Assembly (NCBI GenBank): GCA_027604005.1
Contig: JADGJT010000116.1
Coordinates: 7,078-59,963, forward strand
Direction of reading: 5' to 3'
DNA: 52,886 nt
From: Dinochytrium kinnereticum
Taxonomy: Eukaryota > Chytridiomycota > Chytridiomycetes > Chytridiales > Chytridiaceae
Shown here: in pieces, positions 32,643 to 43,800 of the stretch
Position numbering within the stretch: position 1 is the first letter of the stretch
Layout of the letters: the number at the start of each line of letters is the position of its first letter
Notes under the pieces: generated by a model
What the model was told of the DNA's origin: nothing
Database searches by the model: none
The model's input: only the letters and a program-made list of their open reading frames with translations
Program-made: the position numbers and the translations under genes

Positions 32643-35600
32643 TCAGTAAACGGCGGGTTTTAAGAACTGGAAGACAAAGCCTAAGAAGCAGTGTTAGCAA
32701 AGACAAATTAAATACAAGGGAGGAAAAGCCAAAGAGACCTCACCATGCTGCTGCAACTCCCTCTTCATCTTCTTTGTCAGCGCAACCCTCTCAGGGGAAT
32801 CAGGATTTCCTCTCCACATACCCACAACGCATCCCCCCGATCCTAAACAACAGAAAAAAAAAGGGGGGGGGGGGGAGGCTTAACACTTCACTACCAACCC
32901 CAACCCAGCCAAAAACACTAACCGGAAAACTTTGCTGAATGCCCATATGACCTCGCAATCGATACCAGCTTCAAGTTGCTTTCCCCAATGACAAGATCAC
33001 CGTAGATTCTTCTCCGAGTGTTGAAATTCTCGTCCATAAGGTCCGCAAATTTCATGTGATCGCCTTTCAGTAAGGCATCTTTACCATCTTGGGCGAGCTG
33101 AGCAAAGTGGGACATGGCCGAGACAATCTTTTTTTTTCCCATGCGAGTTTTTCGGGGGGGCCGGGGGGGGGGGGGCAAGAGGGTGCGANNNNNNNNNNTT
33201 GTGCCCCTGTGGGGTGTGTTTCCCAGTGTGGTCCTGGCGGTGCCCCTTTTTTTTTTTCCCCCGGGGTTTTGGGGGGGGGGGGGGGGGGGGGGGGGGGAAG
33301 AGGGTGCGATTTAGGCAGGGTTTGAACAAGCAAGTAAAAGGTAGATAAATAGGCGATAAAACAAAATTCCAAGAAACATATGAGCTGAGTAAGAAGAGAT
33401 CGAATAGGGAAAAGAGATACTTACCTCGGGATCACCATTCAAAAACCTGGATTTCACGTTCGTATGTATGGTTCCTAAAAGCAGACCCAGTTTCAATATC
33501 CAAAACAAACAAATCTACGATCTTACCCGAATCCGAAGGCTGAGCGACAAAAGCTAAACAGCAAGTTAACCCAAAAGAAAGAAAAAAAATTAGCCACATC
33601 GCTCAAGGATAACATCAACAAGAAGAAAAAAAAAACAATAACAAAAAAAACAAAACAAAAAAACTCACCCATCCATAACCCCTCCGGTAAAACATCAACA
33701 GTCAACGCAGTATACTCTCCATATCCCCTCCCCTCCATCAACTTCCTATCAAAATCCATAAACACCAACCCTCCAAAAGCTTGAATGACTCTATCCTGCT
33801 GTCCAGCAGCAATGTTCAGCTCATCACGCTCAGCCGACAACGCGAGATTTGCTCGAACGTGCGGCGGGAAACGAGTGGGGTCAGAATCGTGACCGTGGAA
33901 CCGGATCAAAGCTTTTAGAAGGGCCGTGATAAGTGCAGAGCTGCCAGCCAGACCCACTTGTCTAAATACGAATGGTTCTTAGTTGCACCATGAGAGATGC
34001 GGGCGTGTGCGGGGAAGAAGAAAAAAAAATAATAATTAAATCTACCTAGGCACATTAGTTCGATACATGACCTGAAACCCCCTCCCCCGAATCCTAAACC
34101 CCTGCTGCCGACAATACCCCACAAAAACCGTGATGGCCGCCAAAAACAACCTCCCAACCCCGTAATATCCGTCCCTCGCGCAAACGGTGCTAGCCACCTC
34201 AATACTTTGAAACCCAAAGGGGTCACAAAGCGGGTTCGGCGTTATGATCACCGTTTGATCCGATTCAAAGGGGTTTGGGATCAACGTCACCTCTGCCCAA
34301 AAGTTGCTGATGAGAAGGCTCAAGGTCTTGCCAAAAAACCCGTCACTGGGGTTCCCCATCAACCCCACTCGAGCGTTGGCGCGTGTCGTCAAAGGAGGTT
34401 CGGGACCGTCAGGCCAGGAAGTGGGGCTGGGATCAGGGTCTGACACCAAGTTGGATAGAGAGTGAGTGATGGAACCGAGAGGTGTTGCTGGAGGAGTGGG
34501 AGGGAGAAGGACCTTGTGCGTTCGCCAGCGGTCAAGGTAGTCACGAAGGATGGGACGTTCGGTGTCGACCAGTTGGGTGATTCCCATGCTTTGAGCAGAG
34601 AGAGAGGAAGAAGCCAACGATGATTCTTCAAAACCAACAACGTCAGACCACCCCCAAGCGGATCCAGGGGCTCGACCAGCCACTTTCACGGCCAATTTTG
34701 ATGACGAGGCTAGGTCATTGAGGAGAGCCAAAAACTCGGAAGTATATGCCGTCAACGGTTGAGCCGCGCCAAGCGGAGGAAGTGATTCAACGGAATCCAA
34801 GCTCCCCTTTTTAGCGCTCGTGCCACATCCTTGAGTCTCCTTTGCGTCCAATGTCAATGACCTCGACTCAACATAAGCCACCATTTTTGACACAGCCAAA
34901 GCCGACAGATTCATCGCAACTGGGGGAGATCTCAACCTCCAATACCTCTTCCCCACGTCACCCTCCCCAACGGCGACTTCAACCCCCTCAAGAACCTTTA
35001 TCCCTCCACTCTCCCTGACCCTCAAAGGTCCTTGAGGCGCCAAGCTCCTCTTCCCAACGACAACCCAAGAAAGATCCTCAGGTTCCATCAAGTCTTCAGA
35101 AGACGATGAGACGTCAGCGTCGCAGAAGAGAAGAGATTCGAGCTCAGCGTCCAGGATGAGGTCGGATTGGATGATGAGCACGCGGCCATTGTTGGGATCG
35201 TCGTTGATCTGGATGGTGATGGGTGAGGTGGGGTGGGATGGGGACGGTGGAGTGAGGAGACCCAGGCCTGAGGCAAGGTCGAGGGCGTCGATCAAGTTGC
35301 GGCTGATTGAGGTTTACATCAGAATGATAGATGGGGTGGAAAATAAAAGAAGCAGAGACGAAAAGAGCGTTGAATGGATAAGGCGAAAAACGATACATGC
35401 CCACACGAAGAAGAAAATGAACAAACTAATAAGAGAAAGAAAAAGAAAAAAAAAAACTAAAAAAAACAAAACTAAACTAAACCAAAAACTCACCCATCCT
35501 TCTCAACAACCACCCCTCCCACATTCAAAATCTGCTCCAACTCAACCCCCTGATGCAAAGCCCACCTCTCAACTGCCTTAAATGAAAGCGCATCCGTCAC

Positions 35601-35963
35601 CAAAAAAGTCCTCTCCCCCCATCCACTCCGAACAACATAATCCCAAAGGTAGCTCAACCCAGGCCTCCCATCAACAGCAAGCAGCGCCCGAGGGATGGAA
35701 TAAAGGTGAGACAAGTCCTCCTTGGATCGATGTAAAGCGGCAGCAGAATCAGCGGTGGGAGAGGGGCTTGGGAGTCGGCGGGGTCTGGTGACGGGAAGAC
35801 CTGTGGTGGAAGGGGATACGGAGCGTTTGCGGTTTCGAGGAGCGGTGGAGATGAAACCATGTTGGTGGTGGTGGGTCTGGTGGTCGGCGATCTCGTCTTC
35901 GATGGGGTCTCTGCCGAGGACGAGGATGAGGATGGTTTGCGGGGTGCGTTTGAAAGATGGCAT
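32643..35963 (-). CDS. Nucleotidyltransferase-like domain fused to glucuronokinase
   Basis: The reverse strand starts at the ATG at 35963; an upstream open extension begins with TTG, not ATG. Exon 1 (low end 35494) encodes a sugar-nucleotidyltransferase-like domain: IPRALLAVDGRPGLSYLWD, RTFLVTDALSFKAVE, then RVLIIQSDLI in the next exon. A variable linker of about 200 residues follows. The C-terminal half is a GHMP kinase close to plant glucuronokinase: ARVGLMGNPSDGFFGKT, NFWAEVTLIPNP, GYYGVGRL, the ATP loop VGLAGSSALITALLK, AGQQDRVIQAFGGLVFMDF, AFVAQPSDSG, GTIHTNVKSRFLNGDPE, LMDENFNTRRRIYGD, ending GFVFQFLKPAVY. Kinases of this type make glucuronic acid 1-phosphate, so both domains could form a UDP-glucuronate salvage enzyme. 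The GxGTR nucleotide loop is degenerate (LILVLGRDPIEDEI). Homopolymer-rich introns and an N run lie inside the gene. Confidence 0.87.
33129..33309. repeat. G-homopolymer tracts and N run with duplicated flanks (likely assembly artefact)
   Basis: G runs at 33163-33175 and 33271-33297 flank ten unresolved bases (33189-33198). The 12-mer AAGAGGGTGCGA appears at 33177-33188 and again at 33298-33309, both times directly after the G run. Both copies are also preceded by a T run followed by CCC. The region between the Ns and the second G run resembles a G/C-biased, degraded copy of the exon end at about 33085-33139. It lies inside or at the edge of an intron of the glucuronokinase gene. Confidence 0.75.
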
Positions 35964-36531
35964 CTCAGGGATCGTTCCGTCTGATGAATAGCGGGTTTTC
36001 TTGGTGGTGAGAATGGGGGTTGCAGGCCACTTCAAGGCAGGTGTTCGTGCTCTGAATATTTACTGACGCGGTGTTGGTCTTGTGGTGAAGCGGACAATTT
36101 TTTTTTAAACTTTCCATACAGATTTAGTTAAGGCAGAGGTCATGTTTTGGCGGATAACATTATCTTCTTATAAATAAAATGAAAAGGAACCTCCATCTCA
36201 GCCCTGCCAGAGAGCACAAGCAGCCTACACCAAAGAGAGGAAGAAAAAGGAATAAAACAGCTGCTGCAATCCACCCCGATACACGCCGAAATATAGTACG
36301 TTTGGAAACAAAAGGTAATCTTTTTCAAGGTTCTCAGACCCTTCTCATAAAGTATAAAGTCAGTAAAGAAAGCATCCATAACAGAAACCCTTCTTGTTCG
36401 GGTTCCGGAGAGGGCAGCCGAAAACAAGTTGGCTGAAAGTGTAAAATATCTAAGGACAGAAGGGGGAAATTGTGAAGGATATGTACTGGAGGAATTAAGG
36501 CTATGATGGGATGGAGAGTGCCACGGTCAGT
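35964..36531. other. Spacer between two minus-strand genes
   Basis: The stretch contains the promoter of the glucuronokinase fusion and the 3' flank of the carrier gene. An overlapping open frame at 36140-36427 has no features. No repeat is seen. Confidence 0.5.
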
Positions 36532-38113
36532 CTACTGGGACGCTCGGTAGAGATGATCCTTTGACCTCTCATAAATCTATAAATCCACAAAAGGTCAGTT
36601 TTTCACATAAAAGTTCAGAGCAGGATGTATGGAAAGGAAATGGCGGATGAAAAAAAACTACTCACCGGGAAGAAAATAGAGCAGATTCCAAACCACCAGA
36701 CAGACCTGGCCGAAGCGCCAGTGAAAAAGACCGAGTAAGGCGCAATCCTCCCAGCAACCGAAGTGCTCGCTCCGTTATTTCCAAACAAGGCCGCCTTCCT
36801 GCCCATAACAATATCCCTAGCAACCTTCATCATCGAAGGTGTTCTCCTTACCCCGTTGGCATCCACCACACCACCAGAAGTCATGACCTTTGTCTTTATC
36901 ACGTCAAAGGGAGTCGTAAGGAAACCAGCAAGAGCTCCCGAGATCCCTCCAAACAAGGTGGATCGGACGGTTGTGATTGGAATCTCATCGTCCATCTCTG
37001 GGAACCTTGTGATGATGAATCGGTGCTGGTACTGTTTAAAGCTTTCGTATGTGCAGAAGAGAATGATCATGAACGGAGCATCTAAAAGGGAAGAGAGAGT
37101 CAGCAGAGAGGTTGGACGTTGAAAAGAAGACAATCTGAAGATTGCTCCACATACCACGCGCAGTTGTGGACCAGAATCCCTGAAAAAACCCAGCGGGGCC
37201 TTGAGTTCTGATGATTGACTCGATCACCTGCCGAGGACCAATACCAGATGAAGTTTGGAGGCGAGATGTGATGACCTCACGAGGCACCTTGACAATGGAA
37301 GAGGCCAAGTCACCGACGACCGCCGAGATTGCCGAGGCGGTGATGGACGATAGGCCAAACTTGAAGTCTGGCTGCGATTTCTGGAGCTGACGGGCTGACT
37401 TTGATATTCTGGGGTTGAGCTTGTGAACCTCGTGGTTCTGGAGGTGGTACTTTGTGAACTCGTAGGATGAGAGACGAAGACCGCCCTGTTCATGGTTCAA
37501 AATGGGGGGAACGACAGGGAGGGTAATTTTGGTGTGAGAAAGTCAAAAGAAGAAGAAATAAAGTAAACTGGCCAACCCAGAGTGTGATTGATGATGGGGG
37601 GACTGAAAGTTACCTGAGGACCAGCCCCAAGGACGCTTGCAAGGAATCCCCTGCCAAGCGACCTGAAAAAGTCTGCGGTGAAGAATGCGCGGAGAGGCGG
37701 GAGCCCGGTGGAGGAGGAGGATCCTGCACTGGCCTGCATCCTCGTCTTCAAGGTGTCCTGTATGACAGCAGGATGGGGCAAGCGCATGTCAGTGATCATT
37801 CCACTTGATCAAGCAATGAGCGAAAAAAAAAAAAAAAAGGTACACTCACGAGGGGATGCATAGCGGCAAAAGCAGTTGAGAGGGCGATCGTTCCAGAGAG
37901 GAAGTTGTCTAGAGACGAACAGTGTTAGCGATTTTGGGCCGACATGAAGCGGGCGGGGGTAGGGGTTTGCTTACTTCGATACCGCTGCCACTCTGTGAGC
38001 GAGTGCATGAGATGGACGTGTGTGAGGAGGGAGGTGGTTGAGGGAGCCGATGGCTGTTGAGAGCTTGCAGAGATTGCGACGACGGGAGGTGCAGGTTTCA
38101 CAGCGGCGTGCAT
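36532..38113 (-). CDS. Mitochondrial carrier family protein, SAM-carrier-like
   Basis: The reverse strand starts at the ATG at 38113 and ends SKDHLYRASQ with stop at 36532-36534; about six exons. All three mitochondrial carrier repeats are visible through their PxD/ExxK/R signatures: HPLDTLKTRMQ, KVPREVITSRLQ and TPFDVIKTKVM. Typical glycine-rich helix text accompanies them (FLSGTIALSTAFAAM, GLSSITASAISAVVGDLA, STLFGGISGALAGFL). The signature pattern, especially the second repeat, resembles the S-adenosylmethionine carrier group (Pet8/SLC25A26), but no substrate-contact residues were verified. The N-terminal about 45 residues are Ala/Ser/Pro-rich. The third repeat contains an unusual insertion (DANGVRRTPSM...NNGASTSV), which may be a lineage-specific loop. 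The carrier acts in the inner mitochondrial membrane. Confidence 0.88.
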
Positions 38114-38199
38114 CTTTGTATGTGGTGAAGGTTGGAGGGAATGGAGGTGGAGGGAATGGAGGTGAGGGAGGGAAAGGCAATGTCCAGCCCAGGTACCAG

Positions 38200-38480
38200 T
38201 ATAGATGGATGGATGGATGGAATGGAATTGGGTAGAGAGGTGGGAAGAGAGAGAAGAGAGAGAGAGTGTGTGTGTGTGTGTGATAGAGAGAGAGATAAAG
38301 AAGAGAGAGAGAGAGAGAAAAGAAGAGAAAAGAACAACAACAGATAATCAATTAATTTAATTCAATTAATTTAATTTAATTAAATTAATTGATGCTGATA
38401 ATTCAATTCAATTCAATTCAATTCAATTAATTTAATTCAATTCAATTCAATTCAATTCAATTCAATTCAATTCAATTGAA
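38200..38480. repeat. Cluster of microsatellites including a TTCAA pentamer array
   Basis: Several simple repeats adjoin one another: GGAT/GATG at about 38205-38222, TG at about 38267-38281, GA at about 38283-38330, then an AATTA/AATTC palindromic stretch and a TTCAA pentamer array at about 38400-38478. The block lies upstream of the carrier start, in the interval between the carrier and LEU2 genes. Confidence 0.9.
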
Positions 38481-38940
38481 GGAAGGAAGGATGGATGGCA
38501 GGAATCAATCAATCAATGTATGTAGCACAATAACATGAAGAATAAAATAAAATAAATCAAATCTTCAATCTTATCACTGCCTTGCCTCTAATTGGCTGCT
38601 GATAAGATGCTGATGCATCTGGCCAATCACAGAGCATCACGTGTTACTATGGATCTCTTGTCTCTCTCTCTCTCTTTGAATGATTTATTATTTATTGATT
38701 ATTTATTATTATGAATGCTTATTATATTCATATTACAATATAATAATCAATTATCATCAATTATTTATTATTCATTCTTCATTCTTCTTCTTCTCATCAT
38801 CATCATCATTGCATTGAATTGCATTGCATTGAATTGCAGCCCATCGCTTGTTTCCATCAATTCAAATTGCTTTTTATTCATATTCAATCCTCTTCTTCTG
38901 CCATGCATCCATACATGCACAGGTGGTCCATTCATTGCCC
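38481..38940. promoter_or_regulatory. Putative promoter elements upstream of the carrier: CCAAT boxes and CACGTG
   Basis: ATTGG (about 38591) and CCAAT (about 38623) form an inverted pair, with CACGTG at 38638-38643. In fungi such elements bind HAP/NF-Y and Cbf1/USF-type factors. The rest of the interval is AT-rich and contains CAT and ATTG microrepeats; it also holds the 3' flank of LEU2. Function is inferred from motif only. Confidence 0.4.
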
Positions 38941-40567
38941 TCACTTGGCTGCAAGGAGGAGCTTCTTGACCTCAGCCGCAATCGCATCTCCCATCTCTGT
39001 CGTCGTGGTGCTCCCTCCCAAGTCCTTGGTGCGGAGGCCCCTCCCTCCCGTCGACGGCTCATCCAAAACAATCTTGACGGCCTCCTCAATAGCTTTGGCC
39101 TCTCTCTCCATCCCAAGAGAGTAGCGGAGGAGGAGTGCTGCAGAGAGAATGGTCCCAACGGGGTTGGCAATCCCTTTTTTTTTTTTTTAAAAAAAAAGGA
39201 ATTATTAATACCATAGACACGAGAGCAGGGGGACAAAAAGGAAAGAGATAATTTAAAGTATTCATCAAACAAAAATACCTTGCCCGGCAATATCTGGCGC
39301 AGACCCATGAATGGGCTCATACAACCCAATCGCCGTCTTTCCAAACCCACTCAAACTAGCAGAAGGCAAAAGCCCCAAGCTCCCAGGAATCACCGAAGCC
39401 TCATCCGAAAGAATGTCACCAAACATGTTTTCAGTCAGAACCACGCCATTCAAGGCCCTTGGATCACGAACCATCAACATGGCGGCCGAGTCAACCAAGT
39501 TGTGCCGAAGAGGGATGGTGGGAAACTCGGTTTGAATCGTCTCAGTCACCACTCTACGCCACAGCCTGGAGGTCGCGAGAACGTTTGCTTTGTCGATGGA
39601 GGTGATGGGGAGGGGAGGGTTGGAGAGAAGAGCGAGCTGCGCTGCCACTCGTGTGATGCGGCGGACCTCTTCAACAGAGTACGACATCTTGTCCCAAGCT
39701 GGAATGAATGCAAAAATAAAAGTCAGCGTTACCTTCCTCAATCCCCAGAAGAAGAAAAAAAAAAGAATAATAAGGCTCCGCATCTCAATGCCTCAACAAA
39801 CAAAACAAAAAAAAAAAAAATCAAGAAAATACTCAACAATCTCCATTGCCATCCTCCTCATGACGCTCCCCAAAGTAAATCCCACCCGTCAGCTCGCGCA
39901 CAATCACAAACTCCACATTCTGCACGCGATCAGCCTTAAGCGGTGACAACGGGATCAGCGCTTGCGAAGGAAAGATGCAAGGTCGAATGTTGGCAAACAG
40001 ATCAAGCGACTTTCTAATCGCCAAAAGACCCTCTTCCGGTCGAGGGCCCAAAGCACCATTCCGAGCTGCAGACGGTTTCGGCCACTGAGGACCGCCAACA
40101 GCTCCAAGGAGAATCCCGGCGGCATTGCGGCATGCGTCAATCGTCTTTTGGGGGAGGGGATCGTCTGCAGAGGGGCAAATAGATTGGTCAGGGAGATTGA
40201 GACGGTTAGTGATGAAACAACTGGGGAAGGATAGAGCAACCAACCAGTTGCATCGATTGCGCAGCCACCAATGAGGTGCTCCTCGAATTGGAGGGTGGGG
40301 TCAACGGCTTCAAGGATCTTTCTAGCTTCACGAACAACTTCGGGACCAACCCCATCTCCGGGCTGTTGATGACGGAAGGATAAAAGAGTGATTAAAACAC
40401 ACGAGTACGACACACGAGAAGGTGCGGGAAATGCATTGCATTGTGAGAGAGCTGCGAGGGAGGGCTGAAGCAGCGAGTTGGGTGCAGATGCATGACAAAC
40501 GGCGGTGGTGGACGGGGAGGATGCAGCAGCGGCTTACCAGGAGCACGATGCGCTTAGGAACAGCCAT
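38941..40567 (-). CDS. LEU2: 3-isopropylmalate dehydrogenase (LEU2)
   Basis: The reverse strand begins [10 protein letters not shown] (exon 40538-40567), then [20 protein letters not shown] after an intron, and ends [11 protein letters not shown] at 38941. Family hallmarks are complete: [20 protein letters not shown], the substrate loop [12 protein letters not shown], the catalytic Lys in [12 protein letters not shown], the metal-binding Asp segment [18 protein letters not shown] and the NAD-binding [15 protein letters not shown]. It oxidatively decarboxylates 3-isopropylmalate in leucine synthesis. No mitochondrial presequence is seen, so it is likely cytosolic as in other fungi. An intron near 39172-39198 contains a long T run followed by an A run. 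A TGACTC (40689-40694), the core of a Gcn4-type site, lies about 120 bases upstream of the start. Confidence 0.96.
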
Positions 40568-40688
40568 ATTCAGTGATGTCCTCAAGGGCGGGTTGCAGCA
40601 GGTAGGTTGGGTTAGTTTGATGTGGTGTTGTTGTTGTTGCGTTGAGGCCAGGCAGACGAAGAGTTTTTGAGGGATTTCGGGTGAAAAG

Positions 40689-40694
40689 TGACTC
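40689..40694 (+). promoter_or_regulatory. Gcn4-like TGACTC element upstream of LEU2
   Basis: TGACTC followed by G rather than A, 122 bases upstream of the LEU2 start codon. General amino-acid control by Gcn4 acts through TGACTCA in ascomycete yeasts. A six-base match may be chance, so only weak support. Confidence 0.3.
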
Positions 40695-40802
40695 GAGGGG
40701 ATTTCTGACCAAAAAATCATCATTCCCTCAAAAGATAAGATCTGAAGCCAACCAATCATATATTTTTTTACGCCCGCAAAACAACAGAAAAAAAACAGAT
40801 TC

Positions 40803-43800
40803 TCAGTCGTCGTCATCCTCAAACGCCAAAAGGGCGCCAGCACCTCTTTGCTCTTTCACACCTCCGGTCCTCACGATACCTACTTCTGGCGCCTGCAAGG
40901 AAGTGAGTGGTCAAGAGAAAATACATGCCCAGGAGAAGAGGCACTCACCGTATTCTCTTTGGCATCCATCACGGGATCATCGCCTGCTGCATCCATCCCT
41001 GCCAGCCGCATCCTTTTGGCCTGCAGAGAGATCCAGTTAAAAAAAAAATATGCAAAAGGGCACATGTTCCTTACATCAGATGCCGGCGACATGAAGCCAC
41101 GAACAACCGATTCACGTTGATCATCAGCCTCCACGTCGTTCGATCCAAGCTCGCCATTGCCCCTCTTTTTTTCTCGCCCAACATCCTGTGATCTGGATTC
41201 CACGTCCTGTATGGCAGCACGCGGGTAATGGAACATTAATGCCAGCACGAAAATTGGAAGACAATAAAGTGGATCTAGTCTCTCACCATCCCATCACCAC
41301 TCTCACCCCCGGGTTGATCACAATCCTCGTCCATCGCAAAAGCACGAAGAGGATGAGAACTCACAGGTTTAACGACCGGATCATCCGATTTTTTTGACAC
41401 ACTTTCCTCACCCTCTTCCTCATCAAAGCAGAAAGCGATGAGTGAACGTTCGGCTGCACTCCGCTTTGGGGTATCAGCTCGCACAGGAATCTCACTCGGC
41501 ACAGGATCCGCCTGCTGAAGATGCATATGAAAAAAAAATAACAACATGGCCCTAACGTTAACAAACACACCACATGTACATCCATCCATTGAAAAAAAGG
41601 AGACCAACTACTCACGCTTTTCGCCAGCGCCTCCTCTTCATGTCTCAACAAAGCCGCATCCATTACATCCTCATCAAACACCATATCAGTGGTAGCAGTC
41701 GGTCGAACATCTTCATCCTCCTCTGAAGAATCTCCGTCGCTATTATCATCTCCCAACAATGCTGCCCCATCCCCCAAACTCTCCTTACCCTTTCCCCGTT
41801 TCTTCACATGCTTCTCCCTTAGCGGCATAGCAGACTTGATGATATTAGAGCTTTCATGGAGCTCGTCAGAGTGGTAAGCCTCGGGAATGCACCAGCGAGG
41901 TGCATCAGCTGATTAGAGAATGATGAATGACGGGTTGACAATGTACGAGACCTACGATTCGCAACGTCCTCTTCAAGTCTCAAAAGTCGCAGGAGGATGT
42001 GGAAGTGGCGATTCTTCCTCAGGGCTTTTCTTTGTCGATCGCTGGTCGCTGTGGAGAGGGGAGTAAGTCGGACGTTTGTCGGGGTGAAAAAATCAATATT
42101 CTCACTTTTCTCTTCAAGATCTTGCTTTTCCACGAACGTGCGATGCTCGCGATAGGCCGCGACCTCTGACAAAGTCTTTTGTCGATAAAACAATCAGAAG
42201 AAAGTCAAGACAGGCAGGAAAGAGGTGGATGTCAAAAGACCACCTACAATCATCAACCATTCCAGTACGCTCCTATGTCGCTTCATTAGGTAAGTGATCG
42301 CAAAGTCGATCTTTTGCTTCCATGTTAAGCTATTGAAAAACAACAACAAGGTAAAGTGTTTGAGAATTCGCGTTTCGAAGCCTATGACTACAAAAAAAAA
42401 AAATCTGACCTGTCTTCCTTTTCATACGAATACTCCATCGCCCTTAGAAAAGGGCAAATAATGTCAGTGAAAAAGATAAGACATTATCAAACACAAAGAG
42501 GAAAAAAAAAATCCATACTTCAAAGTCCTTGGGCCCTCTGTCAGCTCGTAAGGTCTATTGGATTGAATTCGGATACAATCCGCACGCGTTTTCGGGAACA
42601 GAAGCTAAACAAAATCAAAACAAAACAAAACGCGGGCGAAAATAAGAAAGTAATTAAACCCTTGTAGCAATAAGATAGACGAATCTTCCTAACTCACCTC
42701 GACGTAAAGCAGAGGATTGTCAGAGGCACGCTTCGCAAACTGCTTCATCAGAAAGGATATGAAATGATAAAGTCCCTTATAACCACTAGCTTGAGAGGCA
42801 GGCCCCGAGAGCTTAACGACCCGGCTGAAGAGTTCCAGGATCGATAACTGGAAGAGGATATCAAGACAATTCCATACAGTAGTACTTTAGCATGCTGTAA
42901 AAAATGGCATTGAAAGAAACGAAAGAGAAAGTGTACCCTGTAAAAAAAGGCTTGCAGATCAAGCTTGACGAAGATCCTATGAAACATGACGGTGATCATC
43001 TGGAAGTACTTGTCTTCTAGCATCTCAAACTGGGATAAAAGTTCGCAGTACGTATCGACAACTGATTCACTGGCAAATTCCTTAAAGAAGAAAGAGTTTT
43101 AGAGCTTCACGAGACGCCAGCCAAAGAAATCGAGAAGCGACAGTACCAGCTCAATCTTTTCGAATCGGAACTCATGCTCAACGTACTCGTCCGTTCGGTG
43201 TTCTTCGTCTTCCGATAGGACGTCCTCTGCCACGATGCCATCATCAACAGCTGAATAGCAAGCCAGTATTAGAAATAATATAATCTGATACTTGAAATAA
43301 AAAAAGAAGTGTTCTGACCAGCATTCCCCGTCTTCTTCGGCTTCGCCTTTTTCGCTCTCTTCTTTCGCCTTATAATCATTGACTTTTTCTCCTTTGAATA
43401 GCTCTTCAGCATATTGAGAAGGATATGGATTGTTTCGAGAAGACTCTTCAAGTACCTAGACGGAACAATAACATTTTAAGCGCCCGGCAACGTAAAACAT
43501 ATACAGCAAAGGCGGAAGAACCTCGTCTTACTCTGGATTTGGCCCTTTGAAATTCTTGCAAAGCTTGATGATAAGTTCGGTTGTCGAGTGCTCGTAGTAA
43601 AGGTTATTCTGAATGTTCGCCGAAGCCTCTTTCCATTCCTCATTCTCTGACTTCGACATGCAATCCAAAGATACGAGCTGTTCCATGTAAGTCTTGGATC
43701 TATTGACATCTAAAACATCTTACCAGCTGCTTGAAGCAATCCAGCGCTATGTGAAGGTCGTAGCTTTTGGTTTTCTAAATGAAAGTGAAAAGCACTTAGA

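Noticed and set aside
35964..36035. Upstream extension of the glucuronokinase N-terminus
   Set aside because: The open frame extends, but its first codon is TTG rather than ATG; the ATG at 35963 is the better start.
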